The translations under genes were made by a program, and so were the position numbers. The notes below the pieces were generated by a model. It was given only the letters and a program-made list of their open reading frames with translations. It searched no databases and was not told the origin of the DNA. Shown here one piece after another: positions 23,201 to 33,606 of a stretch of DNA of 64,000 nucleotides (within the stretch, counting starts at the first letter, position 1; the number at the start of each line of letters is the position of its first letter). This stretch comes from Favolaschia claudopus (taxonomy: Eukaryota > Basidiomycota > Agaricomycetes > Agaricales > Mycenaceae). The stretch is taken from the NCBI GenBank assembly GCA_037176885.1, contig JAWWNJ010000063.1, forward strand, positions 992,001 through 1,056,000, written 5' to 3'.

Positions 23201-24737
23201 TGGTAAGGATTGAGGTGACGGATACGGGGTATGGGATTACGAGGAGGGATATGGATGAGTGTAATTTGTTTTGTGAGTTTGTGCGCCTGGTTTCTCTTGA
23301 GGGCGGAGCTGATGGTGGTGAATGTAGCTGCGTTCAATCAGACGGAGCAGGGGAAGCAGCAGGGCGGGAAGGGGACAGGGCTCGGGTTGGCGTTGGTGAG
23401 GCAGATCGTGAAGCTCAGTGGCGGTCGGCTCGGTGTGCGGTCAAAGGCGGGAGAAGGGAGCTGTTTCTGGTGAGTTTTCTAAGGGTTGGCGTCTCTGTCT
23501 GCCGATATTAACTCACCAACAGGATTGAGCTGCCTCTGGGAGTTGGACGAGAAGCCTTGGTTCCGCCAGATCTGGAGTCTGAACACTCATCAACAGATCC
23601 AGACCTGACGAAGGTTCGGGCGGCCGCCAGGACAAGTGCCGATGTTCCAGTGTCGAAACACAGCTTGACTATGGCGGTGGACACCGTGGCCTTCAAGGCG
23701 TCGCAAATCAAGCCGCCGTCGGAGAGGTCGTCGTCCGCGATACATAATCTCATGGAGCAAGGTGTTTATCTGTTTGGTATTCGAATCTCTCGATCTTTTC
23801 TAAATCGACCTTGTAGGCGGACGCGTCGAGCTGGGTGTTCTGAAATCTACGGAATCAATGAACTCCGGTTCCGTTGGGTCTTACCAGCCGAGCCCGCTTG
23901 GCCCCTCAGTGCCGCCGTCGCCACATCCTCTCAGTAGCGAGGAGCAGCAGTCGACTTCGACAGTAACTCTGGGGACCCCTGGCCGACAGCGGCCGACGTA
24001 TCTTCCGATGCCGAGTCCTAAACGCTTCATGAACGACGCCTACCCAACAACGTCAACAAATTCGGGAGTCAGCACAAACTCCAACCAGTCGTCGCCGCTG
24101 GTCATGTTTGACTCGAACTTCCAGGGTATCCCGACTTCGAATTCGAACTCGTCGCTCGTGTTTGACGCGGGGATGAGCGTGCTGGTGGTGGATGATGATT
24201 TGGTGACAAGGAAGTTGATGCAGCGGATGTTGGTGAGGCTGGGTTGTGTGGTGGAGACAGCGGAGAATGGGCAGGCGGCGCTGAAGGCACTGGGAGCGGT
24301 GGTGACCCCGGCGAGTGAAGGGACGTCAGGGAGTCATACTGGGCCGATTTTGGAGAGGCCAGAATCTCCAATGGATGAGAGGTTCGATGTAATCTTCCTC
24401 GACAACCAGATGCCTTTGCTCAGTGGGTTGAATGCCGTGGCTAAGTTAAGGGAGTGGGGTAGAGCTGATTTCGTGGTGGGGGTGACGGGGAATGCACTAC
24501 TAGAGGGTATTTTTTTGTCTTCTCACCTTCTTGCATCCTTGCTCACACCAAAACAGATCAGGAAGAGTACATTGCCGCCGGGGTTGACCAGTGAGTATCC
24601 AGATCGTGAAATTAGTGCGGTCTGCTGACATCGTGAGTAGTGTATTGACAAAACCCGTCAATGAACAAGCATTACGGCGAATGCTAGTGCTTGCTGACGT
24701 ACGACGAAAAAGCAAGGCGGCTGCTCGCGTCTCATAG
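20245..24737 (+). CDS. Membrane-bound hybrid histidine kinase
   Basis: This is a two-component sensor: a multi-pass membrane input, a histidine kinase core and a C-terminal receiver. After a charged N terminus (MYFLPRPSSS; R/K-rich near residue 50) come several hydrophobic segments between about 20890 and 21880 (ARWAALWLILSWALGCALA, LFTVPVIFLVAFDLP, IFVGISLWMWGIYYGLS). The dimerisation box is RRLTSYVFH, then VRVPLNSALLAVQNI (about 22105-22290). The N box is LRQVVTNLASNATKFTPAGG, the G1 box EVTDTGYGI and the G2 box GKGTGLGLALVRQIV. A Ser/Thr-rich linker leads to a receiver with VLVVDDDLVTRKLMQRML, FLDNQMPLLSG (phospho-acceptor Asp) and a TKPVN lysine near 24650. There are many short introns. 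The intron right after the catalytic His lacks a canonical donor (see findings). Ligand unknown. Confidence 0.85.
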
Positions 24738-25033
24738 TTATCGATTTTTATTGGTCCGCATATTCTACAACCTGGCTATTACTTATCTAGTTTTTTGGGA
24801 TGGGATTCTCTGTATCACCAGCACCACCACGGCATACATCCTCTACATATCCTACATATGCATACAGACTTGTACCTATTATACTTGCATTTGTACTCTT
24901 CGAAAAGCAATGAAATGGAGCTTGAGCTGGATATTTGTGTTTTGCCGGTGGCATCGCTGAAGTTGGCCGGGATCGGATTCGGCCGAAAATGGCAAGTCAG
25001 TGGGTCGTTGCATTTCAGAACAATACCACCACC

Positions 25034-27228
25034 ATGGACAACACCCAAAACTCTCCTCCGGGGTCTAGTCGTGTCCTCCACTCACCGCCTCGCTCACCAC
25101 CGTCCCCAGCGAACTCAGATACAGGTGTGGACGACCCTCACTTATCTCGATCATAAAGTGAGACCTTTTGTCTATCTAGATACCAAGTTATCCAGAAAGC
25201 GCGAACGTGAGGTGTCTCTCGAGCCCGTAACAACACCCAAGGCTACCACAGTAAGTATCGGTCGTCTCATCTTCAGTCGTCCACCCGTTTGCGTGATCTA
25301 AGTGTAGTCATTCCCACAGGACAACGATCCTCTCGGACGGGAGTACAAGGACGTTCGAACGCCAGCGAAGAAAAACCGGATACAATTAGACTCGACCGCT
25401 GAAGAGGAGGACGGGGTTATGACACGTTCGCGGTCACGATCGCAGTCTCCGGGCCAGGATGTCGATGTCAGCGCGTCTCCGCCACAGGAAATGAAGATTC
25501 GGGTGCGGCAGATAAGCCAAGGGGTCGAGGACCTTAGTTGGCAGAATATGAAGGATTCAACCCTCGAGAAAACGCCGGCGCTGGAGATGCAGCCGGAAGA
25601 TTCAGATCCCGTCGAGTCGGCAGATGGTTCGACTGAAATCAAGGTCGATGCGCAAGAACCGCCATCGTCCGACGGTGCAATGGATGTGCCTGCCACGGAC
25701 GATAATAAGAACACCATAGCCGCCGTAGCGCCGTCTCGACGGGATTCCGATTCGGACAGTGGGGAGAAGGAAAAAGGCCTGAAGCGCAAATTCCTGGAAC
25801 GGGGCTCTAGCGCTGGGCCTTTCGAAAATGGCGACGAATCGAAAGCTCCTACTGAGCCTTTGAAGCGACCTCGGGACGATCCAGATAAAGATGAAAATCC
25901 ACGGGAGACCAAACGGCCATCCCCTCCGCCCGAAAAGACTGCTGCCTCGCTGCCGCCACCACCACCATCGGCTGCAGCTCCCCAACTTGTGTGTAACTCT
26001 GCATATTGGCTTCATCTGAGCTAACCATATCACGATTAGAGTGGCTTCATGGCATACGCATCGACAAGCTCCCCCTTCGCCGCGGTCAAAGGGCAGAATC
26101 TTTTCGCATCGAAGAAAGAAACGTCATCTACAGCTTTTGGAACGAGCGCTCTCGCTATTTCGGGCACTTCCTCTCCGTTCTCCGTGTCTGGCACGGCTTC
26201 ACCTTTTGCTGCCGCCAGCTCCAGTACGACCTCGCCCTTTGCTTCTGCTGCGTCCAGCGAGCCCTCGTCCCCTCCTTCATCAAAACGCGCTGTTTTCGGC
26301 CTGTCGTCGTCGCCCTTCGGTGCGTCATCTAAAGCGAAGCAGGATGTCCTCGGTTCGACATCTAAATTGGGACGAGCCAAGTCCCCTCCTCCGGCGCGAC
26401 GAGCGAATCCGACTGCGGCAAGCAATGCGTTCTCTGCGTATGCAAGCGGGGGGATGTTGCAGGGATTTGCGATGCCTGGCAAAACTCGTGTGCGCTCTGG
26501 ATCTCCCGATGATTCTGGGGCTAGTTCACTTGAGCGTGGAGGATCTACGAACAGTGTCCTTGCGGCGAATGGATCTGCAACAGATAGCGGTGCGGAAGAT
26601 GAACACGACGACAGGCCAACATCTTTTGGCGAAAAATTGAGGGCGGGGAAAGATGAAGACGAGGAAAAGAGTGATGAAGAGAACGGGAAGCCAGTGTTAA
26701 CTGAGCAAGAATGTGAGTATACTTTCGTTGTTGTTCACTGGCCAAAACTGATCAATCTATCTCATGTTAGTAACAACGGGTGAAGAGGACGAAGAGACGC
26801 TTCATCAAGTGAGGGGGAAGCTGTTCAATCTGGACGGCAACCAGTGGAGAGAGCGGGGAACTGGGACTATCAAGTTGAATGTGCGAAGGTCGGATGGGGG
26901 TGGTGCCCGACTTGGTACGTGTGTTCGGCCAATCAACCAAAGTTGTTCTCATGATTGTCTCCCAGTCATGCGAAAAGAGGCAGTATACACGGTGCTCCTC
27001 AATGTAACACTATTCCCGGGCATGCGCTGCGAGCTCGCCCAAGATCCTCGATATGTACGCTTCAGTGTGATCGAAGGCGGGGCTGCTACCCACTACAATC
27101 TTCGCGTATGTTATCTTCAAGTTTTCTGTGACTTTGTGGAGCTGATAATGCCCATTCTCTAGATCGCAAGCGCGAAAGCTGCTCAAGAACTACTCGGCGA
27201 AATCAACGCGAATATCCCAACCGCATGA
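25034..27228 (+). CDS. RanBP3/Yrb2-like Ran-binding-domain protein
   Basis: This is a probable nuclear transport factor; Yrb2/RanBP3 proteins bind Ran-GTP and Crm1 to aid nuclear export. The ATG at 25034 (MDNTQNSPPGSS) starts a disordered, Ser/Pro-rich N terminus. The middle is acidic and basic with nuclear-localisation-like clusters (KGLKRKFLERG, PLKRPRDDPDKDE). Around 26040-26480 there are repeated SPF motifs (SSPFAAVKG, TSPFASAAS), the FG-like pattern seen in Nup50/RanBP3 proteins. The C terminus (about 26770-27228) is a Ran-binding domain: GEEDEETLHQVRGKLFNLD, WRERGTGTIKLNVRR, VMRKEAVYTVLLNVTLFPGM, and AKAAQELLGEINANIPTA just before the stop. Introns interrupt the coding region near 25125, 25245, 25990, 26710 and 27110. 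The first exon junction is the least certain part. Confidence 0.83.
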
Positions 27229-27559
27229 TTTCTTTTGTGTCGCACCATTGCTCTGTCTCTTTGTGGATCCATTCGGTTCCTTTGCTGTGTGTATAAAACA
27301 AGCCTACAGTACTTACTAGCTGAATGTATCCGTTGATAATACCACAAACTGAATGTTTTTGTATGTTTATCAAGTGTCGTGGCACTTTAAGATGTCTGCT
27401 ATTAACATCCCTCCTCACGGCCAAGTGTTGCCTCCCTCCTTCTTTAGCTCCTCCTGCTTCCGTTGTCGACGTGCACGCCGCCCCATATCGTCTGAACTTC
27501 TGGGCTCCGGAGTTGTTCAGAATCATTCGTATGATAAGGTGGTCGACGTGTAACTTGAG

Positions 27560-28772
27560 ATGGACCAGTCTTCTTTACTGTACGGAGCCATAACTTTGGT
27601 TGTTCTTGGGTTTACCTCTGTGCGTATATCATCTATCGTTATTCTCGGGATGAGCACCCCTTCATCCTTGTTCTTCGAGCTGTGGGCGGCTTGCCGCGCC
27701 AAAGTGAGGACGACACACTTGGGTCAGGGAGAATTCCCTTTGTCTGATTCATTCCTTTTCTTCTGGTTGATTTGATTCCGCCGTTTACTGAATCCTTTTC
27801 AAGCTATATGTTGCTCTGGTTATCTGGTCGCCTCCGCCAATCGTGACCCGCAAGTCCGAGAAGAAATATCTCTGCCACGCGTCCCCCAAAAAGCCACGAC
27901 CTCTGGCGAAGCTCGCTGACCCCAGCACGGTTGACTTGACCGTCGTAGTGCCTGCGTACAATGAGACCGAACGTCTACCAATCATGCTCGCCTCCACCAT
28001 CGCCCATCTTTCTTCTCCTACGGCCAAAATAAAGAGGACATTCGAGATTCTCATTGTCGATGACGGCTCCTCGGACAATACGTCTCCGGTGGCTCTCAAA
28101 CTCACCGCCCAGTACCCGAAATGCGATATACGTATCGTGACGTTGGAGAAGAATTTGGGAAAGGGCGGCGCCGTTCGCCACGGGATGCTGTTTGGAGGCG
28201 GCAAACGTCTTTTGATGGTCGACGCGGACGATGCGAGTCGGTTTGCCGATCTCGAGCTCCTCTGGACGGCCATGGACGAGATTGCGCCTGGTGGTGGTGT
28301 AGGGGTAGTCGTTGGGAGCCGTGCGCATCTTGTTAAAACGGAGGCTGTGGTCAAGGTATATTTACCCTTCTTCCCTCATCTCGTCACGAATCTCAGCTGA
28401 CTGCGACGGCCATAGCGTTCTCTTCTCCGTAACATCCTCATGTACGGACTGCACACCATTCTGCGTATCGTTGGTGTGGGTCACATCCGCGACACGCAGT
28501 GCGGGTTCAAATTGTTCTCCCGGGCAGCGGCGCAGCAGATATTCCCCGCTCAGCACCTCCCGACATGGATATTCGATGTCGAGCTTTTGCTGCTTGCGAA
28601 ACAGCTGCGAATTCCCGTGGCAGAGGTTCCTATCCAATGGCACGAGGTTCCTGGAAGCAAACTAAATGTGGTGTCTGCGTCGCTGCAGATGCTACGTGAC
28701 TTGCTAATTGTGCGCGCCAACCACTTGCTTGGACGGTGGAAAGCGATACCCTCCAACCGAAAAACAGATTAA
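27560..28772 (+). CDS. ALG5: Dolichyl-phosphate beta-glucosyltransferase ALG5
   Basis: This enzyme transfers glucose from UDP-glucose to dolichyl phosphate at the ER membrane; Dol-P-Glc then donates the three terminal glucoses of the N-glycan precursor. Exon 1 (27560 to about 27619) encodes an N-terminal membrane anchor, MDQSSLLYGAITLVVLGFTS. An intron then joins to LYVALVIWSPPPIVTRKSEKKY. The GT-A/GT2 core has VVVPAYNETERLP, ILIVDDGSSDNTS, NLGKGGAVRHGM and LLMVDADDASRF (DxD-type metal site). A second intron near 28356-28413 leads to RDTQCGFKLFSR, FDVELLLLAKQL and EVPIQWHEVPGSKL, which are typical of Alg5. Total length is normal for the family. It follows the Ran-binding gene by about 330 bases on the same strand. 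Confidence 0.93.
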
Positions 28773-29463
28773 TAGGAATCTGTATATTGTATAGTATAGT
28801 CTATGTAAACAGCTAATCCCATATCAGAGCTATGGCGCTAACTTGGCTTTTGACTGATGGACACGGCGACTTGGCGGCGGCCTGCGATGCTAATCGACGA
28901 TCTGACCCCGAAGCACCAGCCCTGGCAGGCTTGCAAACATTAAGGAAAGTTCTCTTCCTGCTTAGCTCATCACGACCGTCTTGGTGTCTCCAATTAGGCG
29001 TTTCTCACTGCTCTGTTGCCCCTTGAGGGCTGCATGAAGGCTTTGTACGTACTTGGGAGCCAAGTACTAGGGTTTCGACAACCGCCGCGCAATCGTTCGA
29101 CAGAACCAATAGAATGAAGTGCGCCGTCCTATTCATAGTGAGAAACTTCTGAACCTGGGACGCTCGCATCGGGCATTTCCGGTGCCGCTATATACTTAAC
29201 CTATAGTGCGAGATAAACTGCGCCAAGATCTCGGTGGCCTGCCTTATATCAACTGGCAGCCACAGCCCTTTCAAATCAAACGTCTTCTCTCCCCGTTATC
29301 TTCGCTCTGGTTCATAGGCTCTCGTCACTGAATTTCAGCGCCGTCATCGAGAGAATTTTGAACTCCGGTACGCTCATGCTGCCTCCATCTAAGGTTGATT
29401 GAATGACGCTAATCCTGTGAAACATGTATATATAGACACCTCCAAACGCCCATAACTTGCACG
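28773..29463. other. Intergenic region upstream of the F-box gene
   Basis: No gene is supported. A TATA-like tatatatag at about 29427-29435 lies only some 30 bases before the ATG at 29464, which would imply a very short leader. CT-rich runs around 29270-29310 may instead mark an upstream start site. Confidence 0.4.
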
Positions 29464-30915
29464 ATGAGTGCATACATCGCGTTACTTCCAAAACGACCCA
29501 CGTCTAAAGCCAAACGACCGCCCCGCGACTATATATCCAACCTTCCACCGGAGGTCCTTGCTGAGATATTCCTGACGGCTCAGCAACTGGTATTCGAGGA
29601 GAGTAGCGAGGCCGAGGAGTCTCCCCGACGACTCTCCCTACAGTATCAAGTCGAAGTGCTGGTGTCGCGCGTCAATTCCCACTGGCGGAACGTCGCTCTC
29701 TCCACGTGCGTTCTTTGGCGCCATATTATTATTGGCCCAGATGAATCTGTGGAGAGAGTTCGTGTATATCTGGAACGGTCTGGACCAAACACACCTCTTC
29801 ATTTACGGCTCGACCTCAGGGCGCAGATTCCCACCTTAACCGAGATCCTCGACCTGGTGTTCCAGGAGCTGAGCCGTTGGGAGCGATTTACTATCCATTC
29901 CAACCTCGAGACGGCCGAATTCCCTGTCGTTTCGCGTCTTTATGATACCGCAGCTCCGTCGCTGAAGGTTTTGGGTCTCTGCATCCATGATATTGACGCG
30001 GAGAATTTAAAGTGGGTTCGGAGGGCTGACTCTGAGCAGATCCTGACCCATGGATGTCCCCGACTAACTGTGCTGCGCCTTCGTGGGCTTTCCATGCACT
30101 TTTTCCGGCCACCATTGAGTCACATCACCACGCTCTATCTCGAGCAAACTCGGGGTCTATTCATGGGCTTCGCAGGATTCAAACACTTCTTGACTGCTTC
30201 GCCGGCCCTCGCCCATCTCTCGGTTCACGATGCCATCATTGACGAGGTGGAGGACGTCTGGCCCGTCAACAGCGTCGACTGCATCCCCCTCCCCAGCTTG
30301 ATTTCTCTGCGAATCTCGACGCCAGGAACTCTACAGCACATTGTCTCCGACATCCTTATCTCCATCTCTGCCCCACGCCTTCAGTCCCTCGTACTCAAAG
30401 AGGTCGGCCCGATGCACCTCGACAGATTCTTGATCCTGCCGGGCGTGTCAAGCAAGTTCTCCCAGCTTCGCTCGCTTACCTTTTGCGACTTCGACTATCC
30501 CTCGGCGGACCATCTGGCGGGATTGTGCGCTGCGCTGCCGGATATCACCGACTTTACATGCATCCATACGGTGGCCTACCCGCCGACCGTGCTCGGTGTG
30601 CTGGCCAGGAAATACACGTCGATTGATTCGGATCCGCTGGTTGGCGGCGATCCATGGCCCAATCTGCAGACGGTCGCCACAAATTTAGAGGTTGATCATT
30701 TGGAGCTGTTGAGAGCGGCGGTGGAAACACGGCAAGGAACCAACTGTCCGCTTCGGCTCTTGCGTATTGCGAATATAGATGAAGAGGATATCGACGAGGA
30801 GGATGAAGAAAACTGGGAGTGGCTGAAGGCTAATTTGACGGTCGAACGATTCGACACTGTGGAACGGTGGCCGCCCGGCAGTGACTACGACCCAGACGAT
30901 ACGATTTTTACCTGA
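29464..30915 (+). CDS. F-box protein
   Basis: This is a single uninterrupted frame of 483 codons from the ATG at 29464. Residues about 23-75 form an F-box (DYISNLPPEVLAEIFLTA ... VNSHWRNVALSTCVLWRHI). F-box proteins usually bind Skp1 and present substrates to an SCF ubiquitin ligase. The remaining about 400 residues have a spaced leucine pattern (LTVLRLRGLSMHF, LQSLVLKEVGPMHLD, LRSLTFCDFDY) consistent with degenerate leucine-rich repeats, as in the large F-box families of agaricomycetes. The C terminus is acidic (NIDEEDIDEEDEENWEWL). The substrate cannot be inferred. Confidence 0.85.
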   Translation: MSAYIALLPKRPTSKAKRPPRDYISNLPPEVLAEIFLTAQQLVFEESSEAEESPRRLSLQYQVEVLVSRVNSHWRNVALSTCVLWRHIIIGPDESVERVRVYLERSGPNTPLHLRLDLRAQIPTLTEILDLVFQELSRWERFTIHSNLETAEFPVVSRLYDTAAPSLKVLGLCIHDIDAENLKWVRRADSEQILTHGCPRLTVLRLRGLSMHFFRPPLSHITTLYLEQTRGLFMGFAGFKHFLTASPALAHLSVHDAIIDEVEDVWPVNSVDCIPLPSLISLRISTPGTLQHIVSDILISISAPRLQSLVLKEVGPMHLDRFLILPGVSSKFSQLRSLTFCDFDYPSADHLAGLCAALPDITDFTCIHTVAYPPTVLGVLARKYTSIDSDPLVGGDPWPNLQTVATNLEVDHLELLRAAVETRQGTNCPLRLLRIANIDEEDIDEEDEENWEWLKANLTVERFDTVERWPPGSDYDPDDTIFT

Positions 30916-31873
30916 CCTGTCATATGTTTTTCTTCTTGGTTTGCCCTTTACAATCGACTATTTCGTGGTCTTCAAGTTGCTTAAACAGTATATATCGAAA
31001 GCCGTTGTTCGAGAGAATTCTGGTGCGGTCAACAAGGTTTCAGAGAATTCAAGTACAATACACTAACTGATTGCTACTAGACACCGAACGGCGATCTCCT
31101 AAAAATACCTGGTTTGGGAATTTTCTGGGTTGTTCTTCTTCGTGCACGAAGTCCGAATCGACTTCCGTGCGCTGAACCGGGCGGCCGCGACGGGTTCAAT
31201 ATGCTGCAGAAGGCGATCTGTCTCTCGCGAGATGTAACCCCCACTCCACGGCGTGAGCCGGGTGACCAGCAAGTGGTCGAGTTTTCGGTGGTTTTTAATT
31301 TTCCTTCTTGATAAAGTCAATCAAGACCATACATAGCACCGGCGATGTGCATTGAAATCTCCGTTCTCCCCACAAAAGGAGAGTGTTTTCCACGCTTAGC
31401 TTGATAACGAGTGAACGCCGTTGACCGGGGTTATCCCAGATTTTGGGCGCGGATCATCCTTGAGAGTCTTGAGGTCGCGACAGCAGCGAGCTTAAGGGCA
31501 GCCTCTCAGCTGCTAGCGTGGTTACTGCTCTCCCATCCCCACTGTCGCAGAATAGACTAGCCTGAGTGCCATGATTGGGTTGACGTTGAGCGACGGTAGA
31601 CGATGGTGCGCCATACTATGCATTGAGTTTTGTCGTAACAGCGGGGGAAGGGAAGTCTTCCTGCGCCAAGTCCATGTGCGCAAGTCGAGATTTAGTTGAG
31701 ATAAACGGTAGATCATTGGTTTTCAGTTCGGGTGTCTGGGATACCTGCAAAAGCTCTATTGGCGGAAAAGGTGCGTGAAAGAATCGGCCTGCGACTAGTG
31801 GGCGCCTAAATTTAACTGAGCGAACTTTCAGGTAAATAACGGTTCGTCGTATCGTCCACAGACATCATTACCA
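30916..31873. other. Intergenic region between the F-box and peroxin genes
   Basis: No supported gene. Short open frames on both strands near 31100-31320 overlap each other and show no recognisable family. The two flanking genes converge here, so it should contain both 3' ends. Confidence 0.45.
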
Positions 31874-33606
31874 CTAAGACATTAAAATCGCTTTATTATG
31901 GTCATACCATATGCGTCGGATCCACCTTCTCCGTCTGGTCACTCCGCCAACACTGGGAGAATATGACGCGGAAGGCGGCCGCTGAGCCGTCCAAGCGTCG
32001 TTCGTATACACCCAGCCGTCTGTAAAAGAAATCGTCAAACCAGAGATAGATACAGCACAAACAAGACAAACCTTCATCAGCAACGTCCGCCTCCGCCCCA
32101 CCCGCAGCGGCATCCCCACCAGACGTATCCTTCGCCCATTGCGCCTCAAGATCCGCACGCCAATCCTCCGTCGTGACAAAAGCCCATCCGGGGTCAAGCG
32201 AAAACGTGAGGTTGCTGCTGTGTGGATGTCGGGTCAGCGCTGCGCTAGCAAACAGGAATCTAGGACAAGGAAAACAAACCTGACGCCTCCTTGTCCGCCG
32301 ACACCGCTCCAGCCGTCCCGCCCCCGTGTCCAGCCTGTGCGTTCGCCATCGGGAGGTTGGTTTTGTTCCATTCGCGGTGAGCGTCATCGGCTAAGCGAAT
32401 GAAGTGAGTACAGTGTAAGGTGGAGAGAGGCAGATGAAGGAACTGACGTCCTCCAAAACGTTCGTTCTCGAACAGCTCCACCGCGCGCATCTCCGCAATC
32501 CAGCACTGGTCTGTGAGATTTGAGTCGTCGAGGAGGCGCACGGCGAGGGACTTCCAGGAGGCTGGAGCGTAGGTGGAGGATCCGGGGAAGATTTTAGCTC
32601 GGAGGCGCTTGATGATAGGACTCGCTTCGAGGTGCGAGGAGGCCGTCGTGTAAAGGCTGGGCAGAAGCACGCGAATGGTGGGATGGGTGAGGAGGAGCGG
32701 GGCGATGCCGAGGAATAGGCAGATAGAGCGCACGGGGAAGGCGGGGAGGGAGACGAGGATGAGCATGGGGAGGAGAGAGACGACGAGGAGGGCGAGGATG
32801 TGCGGTGTTTGAGGCTTTCTATTGGTGAAGTAGGGGATGTAGGGCTGGATGGCTATTTCTGCTTCCGCGCTGTTGGATAGATAGATGAATAAGATGCACA
32901 ATGACACAAAAGAAAGGACGTCGTACATTAATCCCATAAGGTTCTGGATGGCCTGAATGTTAGCCTGCCAGTCGACCGTACCGGTCTCTGCCGGGGCCTC
33001 TGGAGCAGGTGGTGGTTTGTGCGTAGTCTCCGGGTGCGTCGCGAGTATGATGCCAATCAGGAAGATTTGAGGCAAGAGAAATAACAAACGCGGAAAATAG
33101 CCTGTATTTGATGTCAGCATTGAGGCGAGAAGCCGAATTTCACGCGCACAAAAGAAAGCGTATACGGCGATCCATACTCCGGTCACTTTCCAGCCTCTTT
33201 TCCAAAGAACGATTTCCTCTATTCTGTCTTGCAGCCAGAATATCGGACCCACTCTTTCCACGAAGCGTTTGAAATTGACAGTCAATATCGGGACAGATAA
33301 GGGAGTTTGGCTGAGCAGGGTGTTATTGTTGGCCAAGAGTTGCTTTTCTCGGGGATTGGCAGAGTTCTGGGGCGGTGGGAGAGTCGAGAGCAGAAGTTGG
33401 GGAAGCAAATTTACAGCGCTCGTCTTCGAAGGGGAAGTTATGGAGGATAAGGAGTCGGCTCGACGGTGAAGGGGCGGGGGCGGGGGATGGGGAAGCGCTG
33501 TAACGATCTTCGGAACTCGTCTGACTTCATGGCTGGAGCTGTCTCCACTGGATTGACGAAGACGAGAAGCAGAAGTGGGAACTTCTATGTAGTCCAGCGT
33601 CGCCAT
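31874..33606 (-). CDS. Integral peroxisomal membrane protein, Pex30/Pex32-like with dysferlin domain
   Basis: Yeast relatives (Pex28-32, Yarrowia Pex23/24) sit in the peroxisomal or ER membrane and control peroxisome number and size. The ATG at 33606 (MATLDYIEV) starts a Pro/Ser-rich cytosolic N terminus. A conserved block then reads RFVERVGPIFWLQDRIEEIVLWKRG, followed by hydrophobic segments (VTGVWIAVYAFFCA, LLFLLPQIFLIGIILA, VLSFVSLCILFIYL, LVVSLLPMLILVSLPAF, ICLFLGIAPLLL). The C terminus carries the dysferlin-type pair: VELFENERFGG and, across introns, SLDPGWAFVTTEDWRADLEAQW with WVYTNDAWT...RRRRWIRRIW at the very end. Introns fall near 32450-32390, 32285-32215 and 32070-32020. The exact peroxin number cannot be set from sequence alone. 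Confidence 0.85.
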